Of a DNA stretch of 22,200 nt, positions 7,969 to 15,331 are shown piece by piece. The DNA lies in the NCBI GenBank assembly GCA_021413665.1, contig JAIOPW010000210.1:1-22200 (forward strand), read 5' to 3'. Numbering within the stretch: position 1 is the stretch's first letter; every line of letters starts with the position of its first letter. Source of the stretch: Rhodocyclales bacterium (GTDB taxonomy: Bacteria > Pseudomonadota > Gammaproteobacteria > Burkholderiales > Rhodocyclaceae). The notes beneath the pieces were generated by a model. That model was not told the DNA's origin. It did not search any database and saw only the letters and a program-made list of their open reading frames with translations. A program made the position numbers and the translations under genes.

Positions 7969-8742
7969 TCAAGCGGAAAAGCGGAAGGCGTCGAGCGACA
8001 GGGCGCCCAACTGGTAGTCGCTGTGAATGCTTGTGGCAGGGGCCTCATCGGCTGCCGCGCCGAGCGCGACATACAGCGGCAGCAGATGTTCGGGCGAAGG
8101 ATGGGCGCGCGCCGCATGCGGCGCCTGGCGGCGCCAGTCGAAAAGGGCCGGCAGGTCGCGTCGTTGTAGCGAGTCGACAAACCAGTCGCGGAATTCGCGG
8201 ACATAGGGCAGGGCCTCGCCGTTCGCCGCATCGGGGACGATGTCGCCCAGATTATGCGTGAGGCCGCCCGAGGCGAGGATCAGCACGCCGCGCCCCGTGA
8301 GCGGACGCAGCAGCTTCCCGAGCCGATAATGGGATTCAACGTCTGCCTGCGGCACCACCGCCAGTTGTATGACAGGAATGTCGGCCGCCGGATACATGAA
8401 CCGTAGCGGCGACCAGGCACCATGGTCCAGCCCGCGCTGGTGATCGACATGAATGCCGGGAACCAGTTCAGCGACCTCCGCGGCCAGATCGGGCGCACCG
8501 GGAGGCCGGTAATCGAGTTGGTAGAGCGGCGGCGGGAAGCCGAAAAAATCGTGGATTGTTTCCGGTTGCGCGGCGGCGCCGACAGCCGGCACCCGCGCGT
8601 TCCAGTGCGCCGAGACGGCGAGGATCGCCCGCGGTCGCGGCAGGGTTTGCGCCAGCGCCCGCCACGCCGGACCGGCGCGACCCGGTTCCAGCATCAGCAT
8701 CGGTGAGCCGTGGGAAATGAATACCGTTGGGATAATGTCCAT
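7969..8742 (-). CDS. LigB-family extradiol ring-cleavage dioxygenase (YgiD/DODA type)
   Basis: A 257-residue member of the class III extradiol dioxygenase family, nearest in layout to 4,5-DOPA dioxygenase YgiD. Metal-ligand candidates are H11 in the N-terminal FISHGSPM motif, the histidine of AVSAHWN near residue 47, and the histidine of GGLTHNLGD. DHGAWSPLRFMYP is the typical middle block. The true start is taken as ATG at 8742 (MDIIPTVFISHG); an in-frame extension to 8787 has no family counterpart. Before the island arrived, this gene would have lain directly downstream of gloA on the same strand. The substrate is not known. Confidence 0.85.
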   Translation of the reverse strand: MDIIPTVFISHGSPMLMLEPGRAGPAWRALAQTLPRPRAILAVSAHWNARVPAVGAAAQPETIHDFFGFPPPLYQLDYRPPGAPDLAAEVAELVPGIHVDHQRGLDHGAWSPLRFMYPAADIPVIQLAVVPQADVESHYRLGKLLRPLTGRGVLILASGGLTHNLGDIVPDAANGEALPYVREFRDWFVDSLQRRDLPALFDWRRQAPHAARAHPSPEHLLPLYVALGAAADEAPATSIHSDYQLGALSLDAFRFSA

Positions 8743-8845
8743 GGGCGCAGTCTGATGATACCCCTGCGGAGCGGGCCAAGCCCGCAAACGACGCGGGCAA
8801 AGCCACTCCGGATAGCCCGGCGCATGAACACCGTCGGCGATTGGC

Positions 8846-8864
8846 GCGGAACACGTTGTTCCGC
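8846..8864. terminator. Palindrome just outside the left island edge, probable old gloA terminator
   Basis: GCGGAACA-CGT-TGTTCCGC is a perfect 8-bp-arm inverted repeat 16 bp beyond the stop codon position of the left gloA end (minus strand). If the region left of 8880 is the native DNA downstream of gloA, this would have been its terminator hairpin. No T-run is present. The rest of 8743-8879 shows only a small GCGGGC-type stem and no gene. Confidence 0.45.
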
Positions 8865-8879
8865 TCGATGCAACAGCCT

Positions 8880-8949
8880 GCTAGCGCTTCTTCTCGATCA
8901 GTTCGATCTTGTAGCCGTCCGGGTCTTCGACGAAGGCGATCACGCTGCT
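8880..8949 (+). repeat. Direct repeat, left (attL-like)
   Basis: Seventy bases identical to 18923-18992 in the same orientation. They cover the gloA stop codon and the preceding 22 codons (on the minus strand). Identity ends abruptly after 8949 on the island side and before 8880 on the outer side. Confidence 0.95.
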
Positions 8950-8994
8950 TGCCCAGTCCAGCGGGCCGGCTCCTTTCATCAACATTCCGCCGCG
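8881..8994 (-). pseudogene. gloA 3' fragment (mosaic)
   Basis: The minus strand reads the last 38 codons of a glyoxalase I-like gene. The final 22 codons are identical to the intact gloA at 18924-19310. The preceding 15 codons are diverged but align without a gap: RGG and AGP fall at the same positions in both, with 26 of 45 bases matching over 8950-8994. Upstream of this the similarity stops. There is no start region, so it cannot make a glyoxalase. It is best read as the 3' end of another organism's gloA carried in on the island and joined to the native 3' end. The rest of the gap up to 9122 has no clear gene and only a weak promoter candidate. Confidence 0.7.
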
Positions 8995-9122
8995 GAAAGG
9001 CCGCATCGATCAACATGGAGGACGCCTTGCGACGATGAGGTAAGCTGCTTGTATCTTCCTTTTGCTTCGGCAATCAAGGCGCCCGGAGCATCCCGAAGCA
9101 TGCGCGAAATGGAAATCAATTC

Positions 9123-10946
9123 ATGAGTCTGATATACGAACGCATTGGCAGCATTTTGCCCAGGATGGAACCCATCCTGTTCCCGGTGCACCGCAGCGCT
9201 GGCTACAAGCTCGGCATCGTGCTGGTTCTGGTGGCGATTGCCTTTGGAGTGCGGCGCCTGATTGGTCCGCCTGAACTTGGCGTCCCCTTCCTGACCTTCT
9301 TTCCCGCGGCGGCGATCTCGGCGGTTTTCGGCGGATTCTGGGCCGGCATGCTTGCTACGGCCTTGGGGTCAATGGCCGCGACCTACTTCTTTATTCCTCC
9401 CTATTCCATATATTCCTTCGAGTTCCGATGGGACACAGTGTTTGGCAACATCGTCTATCTGCTTGACGAGGTGGTGGTCTGTTCGGCGATCGCCGCGCTG
9501 CACCGGTTTTACCGAATTACCAAAGACCAGAACGCGGAATTGAATACGCTGATCCAGACGATTCCCGACCTCATCTGGCTCAAGAGTCCAGACGGGGTTT
9601 ATCTGGAGTGCAACCCGGCGATTGAGCGTTTCTATGGGCTACAGAGGGATACCGTGATTGGCAGGACCTCCCGCGACTTGTTTCCGAACTCGGTGGCCGA
9701 GTCCATCCATCGGCTTGACCAGGCCGCGCTGAGCGCCGATGGGCCCTGCAACAACGAGGGATGGGTGATCCGCGCCAGTGACGCAAGGCGTGTCTTGCTG
9801 GAGACAACCACGACACCGATGCGGACCGCCGATGGCAAGCTCATCGGCGTACTTGGCATCGCGCGCGATATCACCGAGCGACGGCATCTGGAGGACCAGG
9901 TGCGTGCCCGTACCGTTGAACTGGAGCAGGAACGTGCTTTCCTGTCGGCGATTTTCGAGCATACCGGCGACGGCATTCTCGCTGTCGACTGCCGGGGCTG
10001 CATTGTCCTCGCCAATCACGAGGCAAGACGCCTGCTGGGCATGACCGCGAAAAGCGAGAGTCGCCTGCTGCCGGAATTCTGGCCCGAGTGGCCCTTGATT
10101 GCATCCCGCGCCGACAGCGGCAGAGAGGTGCGCCATGATCTGGAAGTGGCTGGGCGCTTTCTGGCGCTGTCGGTCACCCGCACCGGCGAACTCAAGGAGA
10201 CCCGATACGTCATCGTCGCGCGGGACGTCAGTGACGAACATCGCATCGCTGATGAACGACGTGACCTTGATCGCCAGATGTTTCAGATGGAGAGGATGAC
10301 TACCCTGGGCGAGTTGGCGATGGGAGTGGCCCATGAAATCGGCAACCCTCTCGCCGGCATGAAGGCTGTCGCCCAATCGTTGCAGTACGAGGATGATCTG
10401 CCGGTGGGGGTGAGCGAGGCGTTGCGCCGGCTTGAGTCGGAAATCGACCGGCTCGGCGACTTTCTGCGCAGCTTCCACGGTTTCGCCGCGCCGCAAAGCG
10501 CTCATCCCGTTCCCTGTCGTTTGCGTGACATAGCGGAAGACATGTTGTTCTGGATTCGCAAGGAGGCGGTTTCACACAATGTCGCCATCGGTTTGACTAT
10601 CGACGAGAATCTGTCGGTGCTTGCCGACCAGAACCAGATCAAGCAGGTATTGCTGAACCTGGTTGTGAACTCGATTCACGCCATGCCTCATGGCGGGACC
10701 CTGCGCATAGTGGCGAACCTGGATGCGGGTCCGCATGTGCGCATCGACATTGCGGACACCGGGCTCGGAATTGGCGCCGATGTCCTGCCAAATATTTTTG
10801 AACCCTTCTTTACCACGCGTACTACCGGTTCCGGTCTCGGCCTTGCCGTCGTGAAAAAAATCGTTGGCGCACACAATGCGCACATCGATGTTCAGAGCCA
10901 ACCCGGGCACGGGACGTGCTTCACGCTACTTTGGCCAGCAGCCTAG
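9123..10946 (+). CDS. pcrS: Membrane PAS-sensor histidine kinase of the perchlorate island
   Basis: A 607-residue sensor kinase. The N terminus (about residues 25-130) has four hydrophobic segments of the DUF4118/KdpD-like type, followed by two PAS-like regions (about 138-255, with WLKSPDGVYLECNPA, and about 270-375). The HisKA phosphoacceptor is H404 in GVAHEIGNPLAG. The ATPase domain has N516 in LNLVVNSIHA, G1 at D545 (DTGLGIG), FEPFFTT, and G2 at about 569-573 (GSGLGL). This is the NtrB-like class that pairs with sigma54 regulators. The receiver partner starts 14 bp downstream, so they form an operon. The name follows the pcrS/pcrR genes described in Azospira suillum PS; whether this is the direct orthologue cannot be shown here. 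The signal sensed is unknown. The ATG at 9123 has only a weak ribosome site. Confidence 0.85.
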   Translation: MSLIYERIGSILPRMEPILFPVHRSAGYKLGIVLVLVAIAFGVRRLIGPPELGVPFLTFFPAAAISAVFGGFWAGMLATALGSMAATYFFIPPYSIYSFEFRWDTVFGNIVYLLDEVVVCSAIAALHRFYRITKDQNAELNTLIQTIPDLIWLKSPDGVYLECNPAIERFYGLQRDTVIGRTSRDLFPNSVAESIHRLDQAALSADGPCNNEGWVIRASDARRVLLETTTTPMRTADGKLIGVLGIARDITERRHLEDQVRARTVELEQERAFLSAIFEHTGDGILAVDCRGCIVLANHEARRLLGMTAKSESRLLPEFWPEWPLIASRADSGREVRHDLEVAGRFLALSVTRTGELKETRYVIVARDVSDEHRIADERRDLDRQMFQMERMTTLGELAMGVAHEIGNPLAGMKAVAQSLQYEDDLPVGVSEALRRLESEIDRLGDFLRSFHGFAAPQSAHPVPCRLRDIAEDMLFWIRKEAVSHNVAIGLTIDENLSVLADQNQIKQVLLNLVVNSIHAMPHGGTLRIVANLDAGPHVRIDIADTGLGIGADVLPNIFEPFFTTRTTGSGLGLAVVKKIVGAHNAHIDVQSQPGHGTCFTLLWPAA

Positions 10947-10960
10947 CTGGAGTTTCCGAC

Positions 10961-12331
10961 ATGAAGCCCATGCTGATCGTAGAAGACGACACGACAATTC
11001 GGGTCACGCTGAACAAGTTCTTCGTGCGCCTGGGCTACAACGTCGACGTTGCGGATTGCGCAGCAAGTGCGCTCAAACAAGTGCGCACCCGGCGCTATCG
11101 CTTGATCCTGCTCGACCTGCATCTTCCGGACGGCAACGGCCTCGATCTGATCGGCAAGTTTCGAGAACTGGACGAGGATACCCTGGTGGTGATCATGACC
11201 GCATTTCCGGAAGTGCGGACCGCCGTGGCGACTCTCAAGGCGGGTGCCTATGATTACATCACCAAGCCCTTCGATCTCGAAGACATGCAGGAACTTGTCG
11301 GCCGCGCCATGGAAACCAGCCGGTTGCGCCAGGAGGTCGCCTGGCGGCGGGCCCAGTCGGACGTCTGCCAGGTGGATGGCGTCGGCGGCGATAGCCCGGC
11401 ATGGCAGCGGCTGACGGAGGTAACACAGAAGATCGCCGGCGCCGACCATGTGCCGGTGCTGATCTGCGGAGAGTCCGGCAGCGGCAAGGAGCGCGTGGCC
11501 CGCACCATCCACTGCGGCTCGCCGCGGGCGGGCGGTCCCTGGGTGACGATCAACTGCTCGGCGCTGCCGGAAAATCTGCTCGAGTCCGAGATGTTCGGCT
11601 ATGAGAAGGGCGCCTTCACCGATGCCCGACAGCTGAAACGGGGCTTGCTTGAACTGGCCGACGGCGGCACCCTCTTTCTCGATGAGATCGGCGATCTTGC
11701 CCTGACCCTGCAACCCAAACTGCTGCGGGTGCTGGAAACCCGGACCTTCCGCAGACTGGGCGGCAGCCGCGAGATCAGCGTCGACGTGCGTTTTGTCGCC
11801 GCGACGCATCGCAACCTGCCGGAAATGGTCAAGAACGGCCAGTTTCGCGAGGATCTCTACTATCGCCTCAATGTCGGCGCCATCGACGTACCGCCCCTGC
11901 GCGCGCGACGGGAAGACATCTTGCCTTTGGCGCGCTACTTCCTCGCCGAGGCGGCGCGGGCCGTCGGTTCGCCGGCGTTGGCCCTGGCTCCGGCGCTGGA
12001 GCCGATGCTGGAAGATTACGCGTGGCCAGGCAACGTGCGCGAGTTGCGCAACGTACTGGAGCGCGCCGCCATACTCTGCGCCGGGGGAAGCGTTACCAGC
12101 GTGCAGTTGCCGCGTGAGATCGTTGGTCGCGTCGTGCCTTTGGTTTCAGCGGAAAAGTCCGACCAGCCCTTTCTGGATCTGGAAGCGATGGAGCGAATTT
12201 ATATCCAGCGTGTTCTGGACTCGGTTGGCGGCAACAAGACCCGTGCCGCCGAACTCCTCGGCATCACTCGTTTGACCCTGCGCAACAAGATCAAGGATCA
12301 CGATCTCGACGATAGCCCGGTCAGTTCCTGA
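10961..12331 (+). CDS. pcrR: Sigma54-dependent response regulator of the perchlorate island
   Basis: A 456-residue NtrC-type activator. The receiver (1-115) has D9/D10, phosphoacceptor D52 (LLDLHLPDG), T80 and K102. The AAA+ domain (about 135-370) has Walker A GESGSGKE, GAFTDA in place of the commonest GAFTGA sigma54-contact motif, Walker B GGTLFLDEIGD, and a Fis-type helix-turn-helix near the C terminus (GNKTRAAELLGITRLTLRNKI, in parts). ATG at 10961 has GGAG (10949-10952) eight bases upstream; a GTG at 10916 lies inside the kinase gene and is rejected. The stop codon falls inside the first upstream palindrome of the pcrA promoter. Its position directly before a -24/-12 promoter makes pcrA its most likely target. 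Confidence 0.88.
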   Translation: MKPMLIVEDDTTIRVTLNKFFVRLGYNVDVADCAASALKQVRTRRYRLILLDLHLPDGNGLDLIGKFRELDEDTLVVIMTAFPEVRTAVATLKAGAYDYITKPFDLEDMQELVGRAMETSRLRQEVAWRRAQSDVCQVDGVGGDSPAWQRLTEVTQKIAGADHVPVLICGESGSGKERVARTIHCGSPRAGGPWVTINCSALPENLLESEMFGYEKGAFTDARQLKRGLLELADGGTLFLDEIGDLALTLQPKLLRVLETRTFRRLGGSREISVDVRFVAATHRNLPEMVKNGQFREDLYYRLNVGAIDVPPLRARREDILPLARYFLAEAARAVGSPALALAPALEPMLEDYAWPGNVRELRNVLERAAILCAGGSVTSVQLPREIVGRVVPLVSAEKSDQPFLDLEAMERIYIQRVLDSVGGNKTRAAELLGITRLTLRNKIKDHDLDDSPVSS

Positions 12332-12334
12332 CCG
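12318..12334 (+). promoter_or_regulatory. Putative PcrR enhancer site 1
   Basis: CGGTC-AGTTCCT-GACCG, a 17-bp palindrome centred at 12326; the arms extend to 8 bp (12317-12335). It shares CGGTC-N7-GACCG with site 2, 34 bp downstream. It overlaps the pcrR stop codon, so it could also act as a terminator stem, though no T-run follows. Confidence 0.6.
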
Positions 12335-12351
12335 GTTGAAATCCGATCGGG

Positions 12352-12368
12352 CGGTCGTTTATTGACCG
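12352..12368 (+). promoter_or_regulatory. Putative PcrR enhancer site 2
   Basis: CGGTC-GTTTATT-GACCG, centred at 12360. The half-sites and spacing are the same as site 1 while the 7-bp core differs, which favours a bound dimer over chance. Its centre is about 100 bp upstream of the transcription start predicted from the -24/-12 element, a usual distance for sigma54 enhancers. Confidence 0.6.
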
Positions 12369-12401
12369 TATTCCGCCCCATCCAATTCCCCTGATACCAC
12401 C

Positions 12402-12423
12402 AAGGCCGCTCCACAACGGCCTT
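12402..12423 (+). terminator. Hairpin after pcrR
   Basis: AAGGCCG (12402-12408) pairs with CGGCCTT (12417-12423) around an 8-base loop, followed by TCGGCCT. It would end the pcrS-pcrR transcript just before the pcrA promoter. The T-run is weak. Confidence 0.5.
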
Positions 12424-12432
12424 TCGGCCTGC

Positions 12433-12448
12433 TGGCACGCCGCATGCT
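12433..12448 (+). promoter_or_regulatory. Sigma54 (-24/-12) promoter of pcrA
   Basis: TGGCACG-CCGC-ATGCT fits the consensus TGGCACG-N4-TTGCW with one mismatch and has the obligatory GG-N10-GC spacing (GG 12434-12435, GC 12446-12447). Transcription would start near 12460, leaving a leader of about 44 bases before the pcrA ATG at 12504. A sigma54-dependent activator is encoded immediately upstream. Confidence 0.85.
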
Positions 12449-12503
12449 AAAGGAGGGGCAGAACTATTTTGGTCGGATCAATTGTGCAAGGAGAGTCGAA
12501 ATC

Positions 12504-15296
12504 ATGAAAGCATCGCGCAGGGAATTCCTCAAGGCCACTGGCGCTTCGTCGCTGAGTCTCATGCTGGGCGGTACGTATTCATTGCGGGTCCTGGCCCAGA
12601 GTCAGGATGCAATGGTTCAGCACGAGTATTCCGGTTGGGAAAACTTCCACCGCAATCAATGGAGCTGGGACAAGAAGACACGTGGCGCCCACCTCATCAA
12701 CTGCACGGGCGCCTGCCCACATAACGTGTATACGAAGGACGGCGTGGTCCTGCGCGAGGAAGCGTCGAAGGACATCGCGCCGATGCCCGGCCTTCCCGAA
12801 TACAATCCGCGTGGCTGCAACAAGGGCGTCTGCGGCGTTGACTACCAGTACGGACCGCACCGCATCAAGTACCCGCTGATACGCGTCGGCGAGCGGGGCG
12901 AAGGCAAGTGGCGGCGGGCCAGTTGGGACGAGGCGCTGGAGATGATCGCCGACAAGATCGTCGATACCATCAAGAACGAAGCGCCCGACTGCATCAGCGT
13001 CTTCTCGCCGGTTCCCGCAGTGGCGCCGGTTTCGTTTGCAGCCGGCCACCGTTTCGCCCACTACATCGGTGCCCATACCCACACCTTCTTCGACTGGTAC
13101 GGCGACCATCCGACGGGCCAGACACAGACCTGTGGCGTGCAGGGCGACTCCTGCGAAACCGCCGACTGGTTCAATGCCAAGTTCATCATCCTGTGGGGCG
13201 CCAATCCCTCGATCACGCGGATTCCCGATGCCCACTACCTGTCGGAAGCGTCACTGAACGGTACAAAGATCGTCAGCATCTCACCGGATTACAACGCCTC
13301 CTCGATCAAGGCCGACCAGTGGCTGCACTTGAAGCCCGGCACCGACGGCGCACTCGGTATGGCCATGGCCCACGTCATCATCAAGGAGAAACTCTTCGAC
13401 GTCCACGGCGTCAAGGAGCAGACCGACCTGCCCTATCTGGTGCGAAAGGACAACCAGCGCTTCCTGCGCGAGTCCGACGTGGTTGCCAACGGTTCCACCG
13501 GAAAGTTCTACGCCTGGGATACCAAGACCAGCACGGCGGTGATCATGAAGGGCTGCTGGGGCGATGAGCCGGCGCAGAAGGGACCGCCCGTGGCATTCAT
13601 GGGCCGCAACACCAATACCTTCCCCAAGGGCTACATCGATCTAGGCAATCTCGATCCGGCCCTCGAAGGCACCTACAAGATCCAGCTCAAGGATGGTTCC
13701 ACGGTCGAAGTGCAGCCGGTGTTCGACATCCTCAAGTCGCGCATCATGAAACAGAACACGCCCGAGCAAGCGGCTTCCATCACCGGCATTCCGGCCAAGG
13801 TCATCGTGCAACTGGCGAAGGACTACGCCACCGCCAAGCCCGCCATGATCATCAGCGGCGGCGGCACCAACCACTGGTATTACAGCGACGTCCTGCTGCG
13901 CGTCTTCCACCTGCTGAGCGCCCTGACGGCCAGCGAGGGCAAGAACGGCGGCGGACTCCAGCACTATATCGGACAGTGGAAGCCGACTTTCCTGCCCGGC
14001 CTTGCCGCTCTGGCCTGGCCTGAAACCCCGGCCAAGCAACGCTTCTGCCAGACCACCATCTGGACCTATGTGCACGCCGAAGTCAATGACGAGATGCTGA
14101 ACTCGAACATCGATACCAACAAGTATCTGCGGCAGAGCATTGCCACCAAGCAGATGCCGAATCTTCCCGCCAATGGCCGCGATCCCAAGGTGTTCATCGT
14201 CTATCGCGGCAACTATCTGAACCAGGCCAAGGGGCAGAAGTACGTGTTGCGCAACCTGTGGCCGAAACTCGAGTTGATCGTCGACATCAATATCCGCATG
14301 GACTCGACGGCGCTCTACTCGGACATCGTCCTGCCGTCCGCTCACTGGTACGAGAAGACCGACCTTAACGTCACCATGGAGCACACCTCCATCAACATGA
14401 CCGAGCCGGCCATCAAGCCGATGTGGGAATCAAAGACCGACTGGCAGATTTTCCAGGCATTGGCGAAGAAGGTCGAAGAATCGGCGCGGCGCAAGAAGTT
14501 CGAGCGCTATAACGACGAGCAGTTCAAGTGGGTGCGGGATCTCACCAACCTGTGGAACCAGATGACCATGGACGGCAAGCTGGCCGACGACGAGGCCGCA
14601 TGCCAATTCATCCTGGACACCGCGCCGCAGACCAAGGGCATCACGATGGCGATGCTGCGCGACAAGCCGCAGCGCTTCAAGGGCAACTGGACTTCGCCGA
14701 TGAAGGAAGGGGTGCCCTACACGCCGTTCCAGAACTACACGGTGGACAAGAAGCCCTGGCCGACGCTGACCGGGCGCCAGCAGTTCTATTTCGATCATGA
14801 CACCTTCTTCGACATGGGCCTGGAGCTGCCGGTCTATAAGGGCCCGATCAATGCCGACAAGTTCCCGCTGCGCTTCAACACGCCGCACAGCCGCTATGCG
14901 ATCCACTCCACCTTCAAGGACAACGTGCAGATGCTCAGGCTGCAGCGCGGCGGTCCGTCGGTCGAAATGGCGCCGGCGGATGCCAAGGCACGCGGCATCA
15001 ACGACAACGACTGGGTCGAAGTCTGGAACGACCACGGCAAGGTGATCTGTCGGGTCAAGGTGCGCAAGGGCGAACAGAGCGGCCGCGTCTCGATGTGGCA
15101 CACGCCCGAGCTCTACATGGACCTGATCGAAGGCAGCAGCCAGAGCGTCTGTCCGGTGCGGATCTCGCCGACCCACCTGGTTGGCAACTACGGGCACCTG
15201 GTATTCAGGCCCAACTACTACGGTCCGGGCGGTACCCAGCGCGATTCGCGGGTCGAGGTCAAGCGCTACATCGGCGCCACCCCGATGCCCCTCTGA
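12504..15296 (+). CDS. pcrA: Perchlorate reductase catalytic (molybdenum) subunit PcrA
   Basis: A 930-residue type II DMSO-reductase-family enzyme that reduces perchlorate and chlorate to chlorite at a Mo-bis-MGD centre. It starts with a Tat signal, SRREFLK at residues 4-10. The first iron-sulfur cluster uses H63, C67, C71 and C105 (HLINCTGAC, then RGC). The Mo ligand is D201 in DWYGDHPTG, equivalent to NarG D222. The sequence matches my memory of Dechloromonas PcrA over its whole length, including YSGWENFHR near the N terminus and VKRYIGATPM at the end, so PcrA is preferred over NarG, ClrA or ethylbenzene dehydrogenase. Taking D201 as D170 of Azospira PcrA, the gate residue W461 is conserved as W492, but Y165 is F196. 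ATG at 12504 has AAGGAGA nine bases upstream; a longer reading from 12444 begins inside the sigma54 promoter and is rejected. Confidence 0.93.
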   Translation: MKASRREFLKATGASSLSLMLGGTYSLRVLAQSQDAMVQHEYSGWENFHRNQWSWDKKTRGAHLINCTGACPHNVYTKDGVVLREEASKDIAPMPGLPEYNPRGCNKGVCGVDYQYGPHRIKYPLIRVGERGEGKWRRASWDEALEMIADKIVDTIKNEAPDCISVFSPVPAVAPVSFAAGHRFAHYIGAHTHTFFDWYGDHPTGQTQTCGVQGDSCETADWFNAKFIILWGANPSITRIPDAHYLSEASLNGTKIVSISPDYNASSIKADQWLHLKPGTDGALGMAMAHVIIKEKLFDVHGVKEQTDLPYLVRKDNQRFLRESDVVANGSTGKFYAWDTKTSTAVIMKGCWGDEPAQKGPPVAFMGRNTNTFPKGYIDLGNLDPALEGTYKIQLKDGSTVEVQPVFDILKSRIMKQNTPEQAASITGIPAKVIVQLAKDYATAKPAMIISGGGTNHWYYSDVLLRVFHLLSALTASEGKNGGGLQHYIGQWKPTFLPGLAALAWPETPAKQRFCQTTIWTYVHAEVNDEMLNSNIDTNKYLRQSIATKQMPNLPANGRDPKVFIVYRGNYLNQAKGQKYVLRNLWPKLELIVDINIRMDSTALYSDIVLPSAHWYEKTDLNVTMEHTSINMTEPAIKPMWESKTDWQIFQALAKKVEESARRKKFERYNDEQFKWVRDLTNLWNQMTMDGKLADDEAACQFILDTAPQTKGITMAMLRDKPQRFKGNWTSPMKEGVPYTPFQNYTVDKKPWPTLTGRQQFYFDHDTFFDMGLELPVYKGPINADKFPLRFNTPHSRYAIHSTFKDNVQMLRLQRGGPSVEMAPADAKARGINDNDWVEVWNDHGKVICRVKVRKGEQSGRVSMWHTPELYMDLIEGSSQSVCPVRISPTHLVGNYGHLVFRPNYYGPGGTQRDSRVEVKRYIGATPMPL

Positions 15297-15331
15297 TCGC
15301 CACCACCGGACAATAAGGAAGGAAATACATC

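Noticed and set aside
8772..8784. CGGGC-CAA-GCCCG stem as a functional site
   Set aside because: Short GC-rich stems of this kind recur by chance in this base composition, and nothing around it adds support.
9025..9057. Sigma70 promoter for the kinase gene (TTGCGA, 17 bp, TGTATC)
   Set aside because: The -10 match is poor, so it is too weak to list as a feature.
8468..9073. Minus-strand frame of 201 codons spanning the left repeat
   Set aside because: It reads the gloA fragment and the dioxygenase in wrong frames; composition is Arg-rich and no family is recognisable.
12444..12503. Longer PcrA N terminus from an upstream ATG
   Set aside because: It would begin within the -12 element of the sigma54 promoter and place 20 residues before the Tat motif; ATG 12504 has a good ribosome site.
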